This document shows positions 27,202 through 35,481 of a DNA stretch of 64,000 nucleotides, piece by piece. Made by a program: the position numbers and the translations under genes. The DNA comes from Candidimonas nitroreducens (lineage in GTDB: Bacteria; Pseudomonadota; Gammaproteobacteria; Burkholderiales; Burkholderiaceae_B): positions 1 through 64,000 of the forward strand of contig NZ_NJIH01000018.1 of the NCBI RefSeq assembly GCF_002209565.1, written 5' to 3'. The notes beneath the pieces were generated by a model. That model worked only from the letters and a program-made list of their open reading frames with translations. It did not search any database and was not told where the DNA came from. How positions within the stretch are numbered: position 1 is the stretch's first letter; every line of letters starts with the position of its first letter.

Positions 27202-28133
27202 GACGCAAGTGCCTTGGCTGCGGATGACTCCTCGTTCAGCCTCGACCAGTCGGCGAAATCCACCAACTGGATCCAGTCGTTGAAAGCCATCGTGCGGTCT
27301 TCGAACGAGTTGCAATCGCCGGTCGTCTTGAATTGGGCGGCGGTCTCCGTGAGGGTCTGCATGACGGCGGCCAGAAAGGATGTGCCGACCGTCAGCAGGC
27401 TGTAGCCTCGCTCGTGAAGCTTTTGCGCCGTATTCGCGGCCTCCTTGCGCCCGCCGGCGCCCGTGCGGCCCTGGGCCCGGTCTCCCGCTATCGACTGCGA
27501 CATATGGCCGGCGATTTCGTGGCGGGCCCGAACCAGGTCGTGTTCACTATATACGCGGGGCCAGACGATGTCGGCGCCAGCCTCCTTCCACATATGGAAA
27601 CGGCGCATGCTTTCCTCGAATGCCTCTTCCTTGCTGCGAAACGCAATCGATGAGGTCGCGCCCGAGCGCACCATGATGAGGAAGTCCTGGTTCTGGCGGC
27701 GATCGCAGATCGCCTTGATCTTGTCGGCGATGCTTTCCGCGGACATCAGCACTGGAATATAGGGTGGCAGCCAGGGGCACTTTTCGTCGCCGTAGTCGTC
27801 GATGTGGATGGCGGCCGCGCCGGCGCGTTCGAATTCGTGGGCCCAGCGTACGGCGCTTGCGATGTCGCCTTCGCTGCCGAACCCGCTTTCGAAGTCCACC
27901 ATCAGCGGTATCTCGATACGATCGGCAATGCGCCAGACGGCGTCGCGCGTTTCCGCCGCCGAAAGCAGCCCGATGTCGGGCAGCCCATATGACGCGGCAA
28001 GCTGTGAGGATCCCAGTTTTACGGCGTCGATGCCGGCTCGCTCTTCGATAATCGCGGATAGCGGATCCCATACGCCGCCGCACAATACCATCTTGCCCTG
28101 ATCAAGCTTCAGGCGCAGATCGGCCTTGGCCAT
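27198..28133 (-). CDS. Isocitrate lyase/PEP mutase superfamily lyase
   Basis: A 311-residue (beta/alpha)8 enzyme of the ICL/PEPM superfamily: GVWDPLSAIIEERAGIDAVKLGSSQ at the N-terminus, metal-site strand VDFESGFG (80-82 replaces the usual DxD with DFE), AAAIHIDDYG, and a variant catalytic loop GDEKCPW in place of KKCGH, keeping a cysteine (Cys119). The cysteine argues for a carbon-carbon lyase rather than a PEP mutase or phosphonopyruvate hydrolase. It probably splits the final 2-hydroxy diacid or its relative. The frame is open far upstream, but 28133 gives the normal N-terminus. Confidence 0.8.
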   Translation of the reverse strand: MAKADLRLKLDQGKMVLCGGVWDPLSAIIEERAGIDAVKLGSSQLAASYGLPDIGLLSAAETRDAVWRIADRIEIPLMVDFESGFGSEGDIASAVRWAHEFERAGAAAIHIDDYGDEKCPWLPPYIPVLMSAESIADKIKAICDRRQNQDFLIMVRSGATSSIAFRSKEEAFEESMRRFHMWKEAGADIVWPRVYSEHDLVRARHEIAGHMSQSIAGDRAQGRTGAGGRKEAANTAQKLHERGYSLLTVGTSFLAAVMQTLTETAAQFKTTGDCNSFEDRTMAFNDWIQLVDFADWSRLNEESSAAKALAS

Positions 28134-28168
28134 GCTTCTTCTCCATGTTCTAGGAAAATTGTGGTGTC

Positions 28169-29281
28169 TCAGTCGGCAACGACCGCGGTGTGACGCGGGG
28201 CAAAGCAGAGACTGACTTCGGTGCCGACGGGGAACTCTGCGTCGGCGAGGGCGCTGGTCTGAACCAGCAAGTCGCCGCAGCGAATCTCGTAGCGATTCAT
28301 CGAGCCCAGGAACGAGGCGAGCGCCACGGTGCCATGCAGCAGGTTCTCGCCGTCTTGCGCCGCCGCGCGCTTGGCACTTATGCGGATGTTTTCCGGACGA
28401 ATCGAGACTTCCACTTTGGCACCGGCCTGCTGCTTGGCAGGAAACACGCTCTGAATCAGCGTGCCGTTCGCAAGCCTGACCGTGCCGATTCCGTTTGCCG
28501 CAACGGCATCCAGTACGCTGCCCGCCAGCAAATTCGTGGTGCCGATGAAAGTCGCCACGAAACGGTTCACGGGGCGCAAATAAATATCCTTCGGTGTGCC
28601 GAGCTGGACGATCTCGCCGCGATTCATGACGGCGATTTCGTCGGACATCTCGAGCGCCTCCACTTGGTCGTGGGTGACATAGACCGTGGTGACGCCAAGC
28701 TGGCGCTGCAGGCGCTTCAGTTCGGCGCGAGTCGTTTCCCGCAGAGCCGCGTCGAGGTTCGAAAGCGGCTCGTCCAGGAGCAGCAGCTGGGGTTCCGCGA
28801 CAATCGCACGCGCCAGTGCGACTCTCTGCTGCTGCCCCCCGGACAGCCTGGTCGCGGGCCGGTCGTAGACTTCTTCGAGCGCCACCGCGGCAAGCGCCTT
28901 GCGGGTCTTGCTCTCGATTTCCGCGCCGGATAGCTTTATGTCTGGACGCACGCGCAGCGGGAACGAGACATTTTGCGCGACGCTCATGTGCGGCCAGATG
29001 GCATAAGACTGGAAGACCATTCCGATGCCGCGCTCGTTGAGCGGTACCGAAATGTTGCGACTGCTGTCGTAAAACGGGCGTCCGCCCACGCCGATGTAGC
29101 CGGAGTCCGGCTCCTGCAGCCCGGCGATCGACCGCAGTGTCGTCGTCTTGCCGCATCCGGATGGGCCGAGCAGCGTGAAGAATTTTCCGGGCGCGAGCGT
29201 GAATGCCACGTCTTTGATGCCGACGCTTTTGTCGGCGCCAGTGGCAAACAGCTTATTCAGCGCACGTACTTCCAAGGTCAT
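28169..29281 (-). CDS. ABC importer ATP-binding protein (FbpC/PotA type)
   Basis: A 370-residue ATPase with Walker A GPSGCGKTT, signature LSGGQQQRVALARA, Walker B LLLLDEPLSNLD and a C-terminal TOBE-like domain (about 285-365). This domain layout is that of ATPases serving ferric-iron, polyamine, 2-aminoethylphosphonate or similar binding-protein importers. It lies between its binding protein (50 bp upstream) and the lyase (35 bp downstream), tying transport to catabolism. Confidence 0.9.
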   Translation of the reverse strand: MTLEVRALNKLFATGADKSVGIKDVAFTLAPGKFFTLLGPSGCGKTTTLRSIAGLQEPDSGYIGVGGRPFYDSSRNISVPLNERGIGMVFQSYAIWPHMSVAQNVSFPLRVRPDIKLSGAEIESKTRKALAAVALEEVYDRPATRLSGGQQQRVALARAIVAEPQLLLLDEPLSNLDAALRETTRAELKRLQRQLGVTTVYVTHDQVEALEMSDEIAVMNRGEIVQLGTPKDIYLRPVNRFVATFIGTTNLLAGSVLDAVAANGIGTVRLANGTLIQSVFPAKQQAGAKVEVSIRPENIRISAKRAAAQDGENLLHGTVALASFLGSMNRYEIRCGDLLVQTSALADAEFPVGTEVSLCFAPRHTAVVAD

Positions 29282-29330
29282 TGCTGTCTCCGTTGTTTCC
29301 AGGCCTGCTCTAGGGGCTGCGTGAGTTGCG

Positions 29331-30362
29331 TCATTTCTGGAACAATTCCTTGTAGATCTTGATCCAGCCGCCGAGATGGGCGCTCAGCTCATCCATAGTC
29401 ACCATGTGGGCCTTGAATCCTCCGGTATCGGGCCGCAGCGCCGGATCGGCAGGCGGGACTTTCGGGTGATTGGGAATCTGGCCAGTGGACGCGATGACCT
29501 TTTGCCCCTCTTCCGACATCATGTAGTCGAGAAAGAGCTTGGCGGCATTTGGGTGCGGGCCGCCCTTGGTGATGGACATATAGGTCAAAGTGCCGATGAC
29601 GGGCTGGAAGTGCACCCATTCGACCGGAGCGCCTTTCGATTTCGATTGCTGGACATGATGGTTGAAGACCATCAGGGCCAGCGGCCGCTCGCCCGAGATC
29701 GTCTGGTCGAGGACGACGCGCTGAGAGGCTGGGACGTTGACGATTTTCTGGGTTGCGAGTTTGCGCAGGTACTCCATGCCCTTTTGTTCGCCCATGCTGG
29801 CCAGCGCGACTCCGATGAACCCGGGAGCCCCCGTCACGTTCAGGCTGGTGGTCCAGCCCATCTTGCCCTTCCATTTTGGATCGAGCAGGGCTTCGAATGT
29901 CTTCGGCGCCTCGTCGGGCTTCACTTCCAGCTTGTTGTACGCCAGCGTCATGAAGCTGGCGGTAGGAGAGACCCACAGCTTGTGCGGGTCGGCATAACCG
30001 GCCGGGTAGGCGGCCGCGGTGTCTGGCACAAACGGCTCGGCGTACCCGGACTTATAGAGCGACAGGCAGTTCGCGCAGTCGAATACGTCCGACGCCATGC
30101 GGCCCGCTGCGCTTTCATTGTCGATGCGCAGGGTCAGATCCGCGCCGTTCGAGCGCGTGTATTCCACCCGGATGCCATATTTCTTTTCGAAGGCCCGTGT
30201 CACGGGAACGACGAAGCTGTTGACGATGTAGGTCGTATACCAGACCAGGGAACCTTCTTTCTTTGCGGCATCGATCAGGGCCTGGTCGGCGGCGGACGCA
30301 TAAGACCCCATGCTCAGGGCCAAACTGACTCCCAGGGCCGTCTTCTGCAGAAAACTGTTCAT
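29331..30362 (-). CDS. Extracellular solute-binding protein (AfuA/FbpA type)
   Basis: A 343-residue periplasmic binding protein with a signal peptide ending near YASA-ADQ (residue about 24), and the family-1-like body starting ALIDAAKKEGSLVWYTT. The fold class is that of iron(III), polyamine and organophosphonate binding proteins. The tyrosines needed for ferric binding are not obvious, and its operon is catabolic, so an organic acid ligand is more likely. The open frame extends upstream over the permease; the start at 30362 precedes a clear signal peptide. Confidence 0.88.
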   Translation of the reverse strand: MNSFLQKTALGVSLALSMGSYASAADQALIDAAKKEGSLVWYTTYIVNSFVVPVTRAFEKKYGIRVEYTRSNGADLTLRIDNESAAGRMASDVFDCANCLSLYKSGYAEPFVPDTAAAYPAGYADPHKLWVSPTASFMTLAYNKLEVKPDEAPKTFEALLDPKWKGKMGWTTSLNVTGAPGFIGVALASMGEQKGMEYLRKLATQKIVNVPASQRVVLDQTISGERPLALMVFNHHVQQSKSKGAPVEWVHFQPVIGTLTYMSITKGGPHPNAAKLFLDYMMSEEGQKVIASTGQIPNHPKVPPADPALRPDTGGFKAHMVTMDELSAHLGGWIKIYKELFQK

Positions 30363-30400
30363 AGTTGCTCCTCGATGTTCAGGTTTTAAGAAATTCGGTT

Positions 30401-32119
30401 TCATCCGAAGGCCCTCATCCTGCTGCGCTGCGACAGCCAGAATGCAAGCATTGCCAGAATCGTCATGACCAGCGTCCAGGCAAGGCCGAGCGCGGCGAGC
30501 TCGCCTGTCTGCCCGTTTGCCCATAGGTCGAGCATCGCCACGGCGAGCACCTTGGAGCGGGGGCCCGACAGAAGCACCGCAAGGGCCAGCTCTTTGGCGC
30601 ATATAAGGAAAATGAATATCCATGCGGCGGTCGCCGACGGGGTCAGGAGCGGTGCGATGATCCTGCGGAATGTGCCCATGATCGTCGCGCCGGAAACTTG
30701 AGCGGCTTCTTCGAGTTCGCGATGGATCTGCAGCACGCCCGAATAGTTGTATCGCATCCCATAGGGCAGGTAGCGCAAGATGTATGCGAAAAGAATGATC
30801 CACAGGGTGCCATAGACCGGCACGGGAATATTCAGGAAAATCTGCAGAATCGCGACACCCATGACGATCCCCGGAAAAATCAGCGGAGCAGTCGCCAGTT
30901 GGTCTATACCCCAAGCATATGGGCCGCGCCGCGCCGAGATCCATGCTGCAAACGAGGTCAAGGCAACGACGATGGTTGCCGCGCCGGCGGCCACGATCAC
31001 GGTATTTAGCCCATACTCGAAGTATTGCGGCGCCTGCCACAGGGCGGCGTAGTTGTGGCCATTGAGATATGGAATGATGCGCATCGAGACGCCGCTGGCA
31101 TAAGGGACGAGAGACATCCAGACCAATGCCAGAATGGGCAGCAACAGAACGATAAGGAAGTAGACAAGAACCAGTGTTCCCGCGATCCAGCGGGCGCTGC
31201 CGAGGTCGAACGGCCTGGGCCGGAAGGCTTTGCCGGTAACGCTCTGGTATTTGTCGGCGTTTTTCGAAAGCCGGCCGTAGAGACTGAACAGAATGCCGAC
31301 GAAGACGAGCAGAATGACCGAAAAGGCGGCTGATTGCCCCAACTGCGGCGGCACGACCTTCATGCTTTCGTACACCTCGGTCGTCAGTACCTGAATGCCG
31401 CTCGGGGTGCCGACGAGCAGGGGGACTTCGAAGGCTTCGATCGCGCGTATGAAGACAAACATCGCCAATGCAATAATGGCCGGCACCGCGAGCTTGATCG
31501 AAATATGCCAGACGGTCTTCAGGACGCTCGCGCCGCTCATGCGCGCGGCTTCTTCCATGTCGGCGTTGGCCGAACGGAAGTTTGCCGAAAGCATGAGGAA
31601 GACCAGCGGCGACCAGAGAAACCCCTCGATGAGAATCATGCCGGCCATGCTGTTGACATGAATCAGGTCGCCGTTGAATCCAAGTGCGCGCCAGGTGGTA
31701 TTGATCGGGCCGATGTGTCCCAGCAGGAATAGCCACGCAATGATGTACAGCACGTAAGGCGTCCCCATGGATACCACCGCGGTGACATGCGCCAGAATCT
31801 TGAACGGTACATTGGTGCGTTCTACCAGCCAGGCCAGAATGCCTCCGACCACGAGGGCAAGAATCGAGCTGCCGATGGCAAATATGATGCTGGAAGTGAA
31901 TGCTGCTGCCAGCCGTGGGTTGCCGAACAGACCGAGATAATTCGAGAGCGTCAAGCCGTTGTGGCCGCCGGCACCTTGAGCCTGGGCGAGGCTCGTGCGG
32001 ATCAGGATGAATACGGTCGGCACGACGAGAACCAGAAGCAGGGTCAGCAGGGCCAGCGCAAGCCACTTCCTGGCGTCGGTCTTCCGTCCAACGGAACTCG
32101 TACCCTGAATAGCAGCCAT
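30401..32119 (-). CDS. ABC importer permease, two fused membrane domains (FbpB type)
   Basis: A 572-residue permease with two repeated binding-protein-dependent transport domains, each with an EAA-type loop (EEAARMSGASVLKTVWHI and EEAAQVSGATIMGTFRRI), about twelve helices in all. This fused form is typical of ferric-type importers. It is the first gene of the island operon, separated from the divergent LysR gene by 120 bp. Confidence 0.92.
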   Translation of the reverse strand: MAAIQGTSSVGRKTDARKWLALALLTLLLVLVVPTVFILIRTSLAQAQGAGGHNGLTLSNYLGLFGNPRLAAAFTSSIIFAIGSSILALVVGGILAWLVERTNVPFKILAHVTAVVSMGTPYVLYIIAWLFLLGHIGPINTTWRALGFNGDLIHVNSMAGMILIEGFLWSPLVFLMLSANFRSANADMEEAARMSGASVLKTVWHISIKLAVPAIIALAMFVFIRAIEAFEVPLLVGTPSGIQVLTTEVYESMKVVPPQLGQSAAFSVILLVFVGILFSLYGRLSKNADKYQSVTGKAFRPRPFDLGSARWIAGTLVLVYFLIVLLLPILALVWMSLVPYASGVSMRIIPYLNGHNYAALWQAPQYFEYGLNTVIVAAGAATIVVALTSFAAWISARRGPYAWGIDQLATAPLIFPGIVMGVAILQIFLNIPVPVYGTLWIILFAYILRYLPYGMRYNYSGVLQIHRELEEAAQVSGATIMGTFRRIIAPLLTPSATAAWIFIFLICAKELALAVLLSGPRSKVLAVAMLDLWANGQTGELAALGLAWTLVMTILAMLAFWLSQRSRMRAFG

Positions 32120-32239
32120 CTACCTTGTCTCCCGCGTATTTCCTGTCTTTTGGACATTGCCGGGGCAGAGTATCATGCGCTAATCAATCAGAATAGTAGA
32201 AAATATTCGCCCCAATCATCAGTTTTTTAGAACGCTCAA
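32120..32239. promoter_or_regulatory. Divergent control region of the island operon and its LysR regulator
   Basis: This 120-bp AT-rich gap lies between divergent genes, the usual place for a LysR operator. AT-rich segments such as CTAATCAATCAGAATAG and GAAAATATTC could hold the T-N11-A site and promoters. I cannot assign -35/-10 boxes with confidence. Confidence 0.55.
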
Positions 32240-33163
32240 ATGGGATCAAAACAACTTACGGTTTTCGCGCGGGTGTACGAGGAGAAGAACCTTTCCCGCG
32301 CAGCGTGGCAGAGCAATCTGTCCCAGTCGGCCGTCAGCTTCCATCTGAAACAGCTGGAAGAGGAATACGGCACGCAGCTCTTCATCAGAGAGGCGCGCGG
32401 CATGCGTCCGACCGCCGCTGCAGAGCGCCTCTACAGCCATGTTGCGCCGATCTTACGGGCAATGCGGGCGCTTCAGGAAGACATGAAGAAGGCGCCCGAC
32501 CGGCTGACAGGGGAAATCGCTATCGGTATGGCATCTTCGGTGATGAAGGCTATCGGACGTAGCCTTATCAGCAACGTCCTGCGGGAATATCCGGACGTCA
32601 GGCTGTCGATCATGGAAGCCATCCCGGGATCAACCCTGCTCGAAGTCTTGAAGACCAATACAGATCTTGCAATGGTATTCAACCCCTTCGACTATCCGGA
32701 GTTGAAGAAAAAGCCGATTCTAAAAGAGCAGATGGTATGCGTTGGGCGGCCGGACATCATCGGCGCGACCGATGAGCCCATCGAGATCGAGGAATTCCTG
32801 TCTTTGCCGCTTATCATGTTCCGGCGGCTGGGCAAGCTGATCGACGATACGCTGATGCTCAAGCAGATCGATGCGCGAGCCCGCATCCGCATCAATTCCA
32901 TGCAGGCGATCGGTGATGCCATTCTGGACGGACACGGCTGCATGCTGGGAAGCCGGATGTATTTCCGCGAGCAAATCGAAGCGGGCACATTGCATTTCCG
33001 CACGATCGCCGGGCCGCCCATCGAGCGCACCCTTTACATCTGTGAGCTGGCCGACCGCCCTTCGACCCTGATGGCCGAAACCATGTCGGCGCTGCTCATT
33101 GAGATGATCTGCGCCAAGATCCATGAGGGGGAATGGCGTGCCACCCCCCTGATTTCCTGCTAG
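32240..33163 (+). CDS. LysR-family transcriptional regulator
   Basis: A 307-residue regulator with the N-terminal winged helix (LTVFARVYEEKNLSRAAWQSNLSQSAVSFHLKQLEEEYGTQLF) and a periplasmic-binding-like effector domain (from about residue 90). It is divergent from the ten-gene catabolic and transport operon and is the likely activator responding to its substrate or a CoA intermediate. It ends 11 bp from the convergent mlaC stop, marking the right edge of the island. Confidence 0.92.
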   Translation: MGSKQLTVFARVYEEKNLSRAAWQSNLSQSAVSFHLKQLEEEYGTQLFIREARGMRPTAAAERLYSHVAPILRAMRALQEDMKKAPDRLTGEIAIGMASSVMKAIGRSLISNVLREYPDVRLSIMEAIPGSTLLEVLKTNTDLAMVFNPFDYPELKKKPILKEQMVCVGRPDIIGATDEPIEIEEFLSLPLIMFRRLGKLIDDTLMLKQIDARARIRINSMQAIGDAILDGHGCMLGSRMYFREQIEAGTLHFRTIAGPPIERTLYICELADRPSTLMAETMSALLIEMICAKIHEGEWRATPLISC

Positions 33164-33174
33164 GCCCCGTCGGC

Positions 33175-33831
33175 TCAGCGATTGCGTTCGTTCAAGGCCT
33201 TGATCAGGCCGTCTATGCCGTTTTGCGAGATCTGCTCGGCGAACTGGTTGCGGTAGTTCTGGATGAGCCAGATGCCTTCGACGTTCAGGTCGTAGATCTT
33301 CCAGCCTTGCGGTGTTTTTTCCAGCCGGTAGTCGACGCCCACCGCCGGCGCGTTGCCGCGTGAAAGCTGGGAATGAACCACCACGTCGTCGGCCTTGGGG
33401 TCGCCGCGGAATGGCGCGAGCGACAGCGAGGTCTGATCCGTTACCTTGTTCAGCGCGCCGCTGTAGGTGCGGATCAGGGTGCCCTTGAAGGCCTGCACCA
33501 GCTGCTGTTGCTGCTGCGGCGTGGCCTGGCGCCAATAGCGTCCGGCGGCCAGGCGCGTGGTCTTGGCCAGGTCGACGTAGGGCAGCACGTATTTGTCGAC
33601 GAGCCGGTTGATTTCGGCCAGGTCGCCCTGGCGCGCCTTGGCCGAATGCTTGATGGCTTCGAGCGCGTTGTTGCCGACGGTTTGCACGAATTCGTTGGGT
33701 GCGCTGTTGGGGTCGACCGGCGTGTCGGCCCTGGCGGCCGAGGCGAACAGCCCGAAGCCGAGCAGCAGCCCCGCGGCGAGTACGCGCCGCAACGCGGCGA
33801 TGGGAAGAGACTGGGTTTCCACAAAAAACAT
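33175..33831 (-). CDS. mlaC: Phospholipid-binding periplasmic protein MlaC
   Basis: A 218-residue Ttg2D/MlaC protein with a signal peptide (cleavage about ARA-DTP, residue 36) and the typical LVDKYVLPYVDLAKTTRLAAGRYWRQATPQQQQ and VDYRLEKTPQGWKIYDLNVEGIWLI segments. It ferries phospholipids between the outer-membrane MlaA complex and the inner-membrane MlaFED transporter. It follows mlaA by 23 bp. The expected next gene, mlaB, is missing: the island begins directly after its stop. Confidence 0.94.
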   Translation of the reverse strand: MFFVETQSLPIAALRRVLAAGLLLGFGLFASAARADTPVDPNSAPNEFVQTVGNNALEAIKHSAKARQGDLAEINRLVDKYVLPYVDLAKTTRLAAGRYWRQATPQQQQQLVQAFKGTLIRTYSGALNKVTDQTSLSLAPFRGDPKADDVVVHSQLSRGNAPAVGVDYRLEKTPQGWKIYDLNVEGIWLIQNYRNQFAEQISQNGIDGLIKALNERNR

Positions 33832-33854
33832 AGGGGCTCCTGGGCTGGCGCGAC

Positions 33855-34718
33855 TTATTTGGCCGGCGGCGTGCCGGGCCGGCTCGCCGCATTGGCGGGC
33901 TGGGTGGGCGGCTGGGCGGATGGCGCCTCGTCGTCGGAGTAGTCGGGCAGGGGTTCGTCGGAATAGTCGGGCAGGCTGGCTGTGCCGGTCTTGTTGAGGC
34001 GGTTGTTCACCATGGAATTGCGGCGCTGCAGGTAGGCATCGCGGATGAAACTGTAGCGATCCAGCGCCACCCGGTCGACCAGCTTGTCGGCGTCGAGCAG
34101 GTTGGCGCGCATGTCGATGAACTTCATGGCGGTAAGCGAGTTGCGCAGCGGCACGTTGTCGTTGATGCCGACGGCGGTGTACATGCCCCAGTAGCCGGCC
34201 ACGTCGCCCGCCCAGCCGGCCGTGTCGCGCACGGTGCTGGGGCCGAGCAGGGGCAGCACGACATAGGGGCCGGGCTTGAAGCCCCACACGCCCAGGGTGG
34301 TGCCGAAGTCGTTCTGGATGCGCTTGGAGCCGTTCATGGAGGCCACGTCGATACAGCCGCCCAGCCCCATGGTGGAATTGAACAGCACACGGCCCACCGT
34401 GTTGAAGAAGTCGACGCCGCGGCCCTGGATGAAGCTGTTGAAGGCCGACCAGACGTCGGCCACGTTGTTGAACGCGTTGTGCACGCAGGTCTGCACCGGC
34501 TGCGGCGTCAGGGCCGCATAGCCCGAGGCGATGGGCTTGAGCAGGGCATGGTCGACCGCGTCGTTGAACTTGAACATGCTGCGGTTGTAGCTTTCCCACG
34601 GGTCGTGCGGGTTGGGATGGGGAACGCTGGCGCAGCCCGCCGCCAGGGCCGTGAGGGCCAGAGCGGGAACCATGCGGCCCAGGCGCGAAACCGGTGTGCG
34701 GAACGTGAGTGGCTTCAT
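33855..34718 (-). CDS. mlaA: Outer-membrane lipoprotein MlaA (VacJ)
   Basis: A 287-residue lipoprotein with lipobox LAAGC (Cys29), then the VacJ domain (DPWESYNRSMFKFNDAVDHALLKPIA; LPLLGPSTVRD). It extracts mislocalised phospholipids from the outer leaflet of the outer membrane. The last ~50 residues are a low-complexity tail with a repeated LPDYSD motif and many prolines. It is encoded 36 bp after mlaD. Confidence 0.95.
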   Translation of the reverse strand: MKPLTFRTPVSRLGRMVPALALTALAAGCASVPHPNPHDPWESYNRSMFKFNDAVDHALLKPIASGYAALTPQPVQTCVHNAFNNVADVWSAFNSFIQGRGVDFFNTVGRVLFNSTMGLGGCIDVASMNGSKRIQNDFGTTLGVWGFKPGPYVVLPLLGPSTVRDTAGWAGDVAGYWGMYTAVGINDNVPLRNSLTAMKFIDMRANLLDADKLVDRVALDRYSFIRDAYLQRRNSMVNNRLNKTGTASLPDYSDEPLPDYSDDEAPSAQPPTQPANAASRPGTPPAK

Positions 34719-34754
34719 CGATGAGTTGTGGTTGTGGTGTGTCTTGGGCTTATT

Positions 34755-35276
34755 TTACGGTTTTGCTGGCTGTGCCGCGGGGGCGGCGCCCTGCTGCGGG
34801 CTGCTGGCACTGCCTTGTTTGTCGGCCGAGTTGTACAGGAATTTGCTGATCAGTTCTTCCAGCACCACGGCGCTTTGCGTGTATTTGATCTGGCCGTCCT
34901 GGCCGAGCATCTTGTCGTCGCCGCCCGGGGTCAGGCCCACGTATTGTTCGCCGAGCAGGCCGGAGGTCAGGATCGAGGCCGAGGAATCGTCGGGAAACTG
35001 GTAGGGTTTGTCGATATTCAGCGTGGCCACTGCCTGGAAGCGCTGGTTGTCGAAGCTGATGTTCGCCACCCGGCCGACCACCACGCCGCTGCTCTTGACC
35101 GGCGCGCGCACTTTCAGGCCGCCGATATTGTCGAAGCGCGCCTGCACCTGGTAGGTGGGGGTGAAGGAGAACGAGCTCATGTTGCCGGCGCGCAGCGCCA
35201 GGAAGACCAGGGCAATAATGCCCAGCAGCACGAACAGCCCTACCCAGAAATCGGTTTTATCTCGTGTCGTGTTCAT
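34755..35276 (-). CDS. mlaD: MCE-domain protein MlaD
   Basis: A 173-residue protein: one N-terminal membrane helix (FWVGLFVLLGIIALVFLALRAG), then an MCE domain (YQVQARFDNIGGLKVRAPVKSSGVVVGRVANI). MlaD hexamers form the lipid channel of the MlaFEDB complex. Its start overlaps the stop of a small upstream ORF (ATGA). Confidence 0.95.
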   Translation of the reverse strand: MNTTRDKTDFWVGLFVLLGIIALVFLALRAGNMSSFSFTPTYQVQARFDNIGGLKVRAPVKSSGVVVGRVANISFDNQRFQAVATLNIDKPYQFPDDSSASILTSGLLGEQYVGLTPGGDDKMLGQDGQIKYTQSAVVLEELISKFLYNSADKQGSASSPQQGAAPAAQPAKP

Positions 35277-35473
35277 GATGAATAGCCCCGCTGGTTCCTG
35301 CTCCCGGTCATGGCTTCGGCCTTGGCTTGCTGCCCGTTTCCGGGTGTTTTCGGTTTGAAATCAATCACTTCTGTTTCCTGCTGCGCCTTGGGCGCCGGCT
35401 TGCCCGCGGCGCCGTGGCGCGGCCAGGGCCGCACTTCGTTTGCGGGTCGGCGGCTTGTGTACATCGGCACCAC
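35273..35473 (-). CDS. Possible small protein between mlaE and mlaD
   Basis: A 66-codon frame starting with GTG 8 bp after the mlaE stop, behind AGGGGA, and ending in an ATGA overlap with mlaD. The product is hydrophilic and basic, rich in proline and lysine, with no membrane segment or motif I recognise. The gap would otherwise be a 200-bp hole in a tight operon. Translation could simply couple mlaD expression to mlaE. I do not know a homologue. Confidence 0.35.
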   Translation of the reverse strand: MVPMYTSRRPANEVRPWPRHGAAGKPAPKAQQETEVIDFKPKTPGNGQQAKAEAMTGSRNQRGYSS

Positions 35474-35481
35474 TTCCCCTG

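Noticed and set aside
27198-30362. The island as a phosphonate (2-aminoethylphosphonate) system, given the PEPM-superfamily protein and AfuA-type importer
   Set aside because: The superfamily member keeps a lyase-type cysteine, and the neighbours are CoA-ester enzymes; no phn genes are present.
29331-32066. A 911-codon frame joining the binding protein to upstream sequence
   Set aside because: The upstream part is out of frame with the permease and arginine-rich; a signal peptide marks the true start at 30362.
19627-33174. The island as a prophage, ICE or integron
   Set aside because: No integrase, relaxase, phage gene, tRNA site or flanking direct repeat was seen; it looks like a plain operon insertion.
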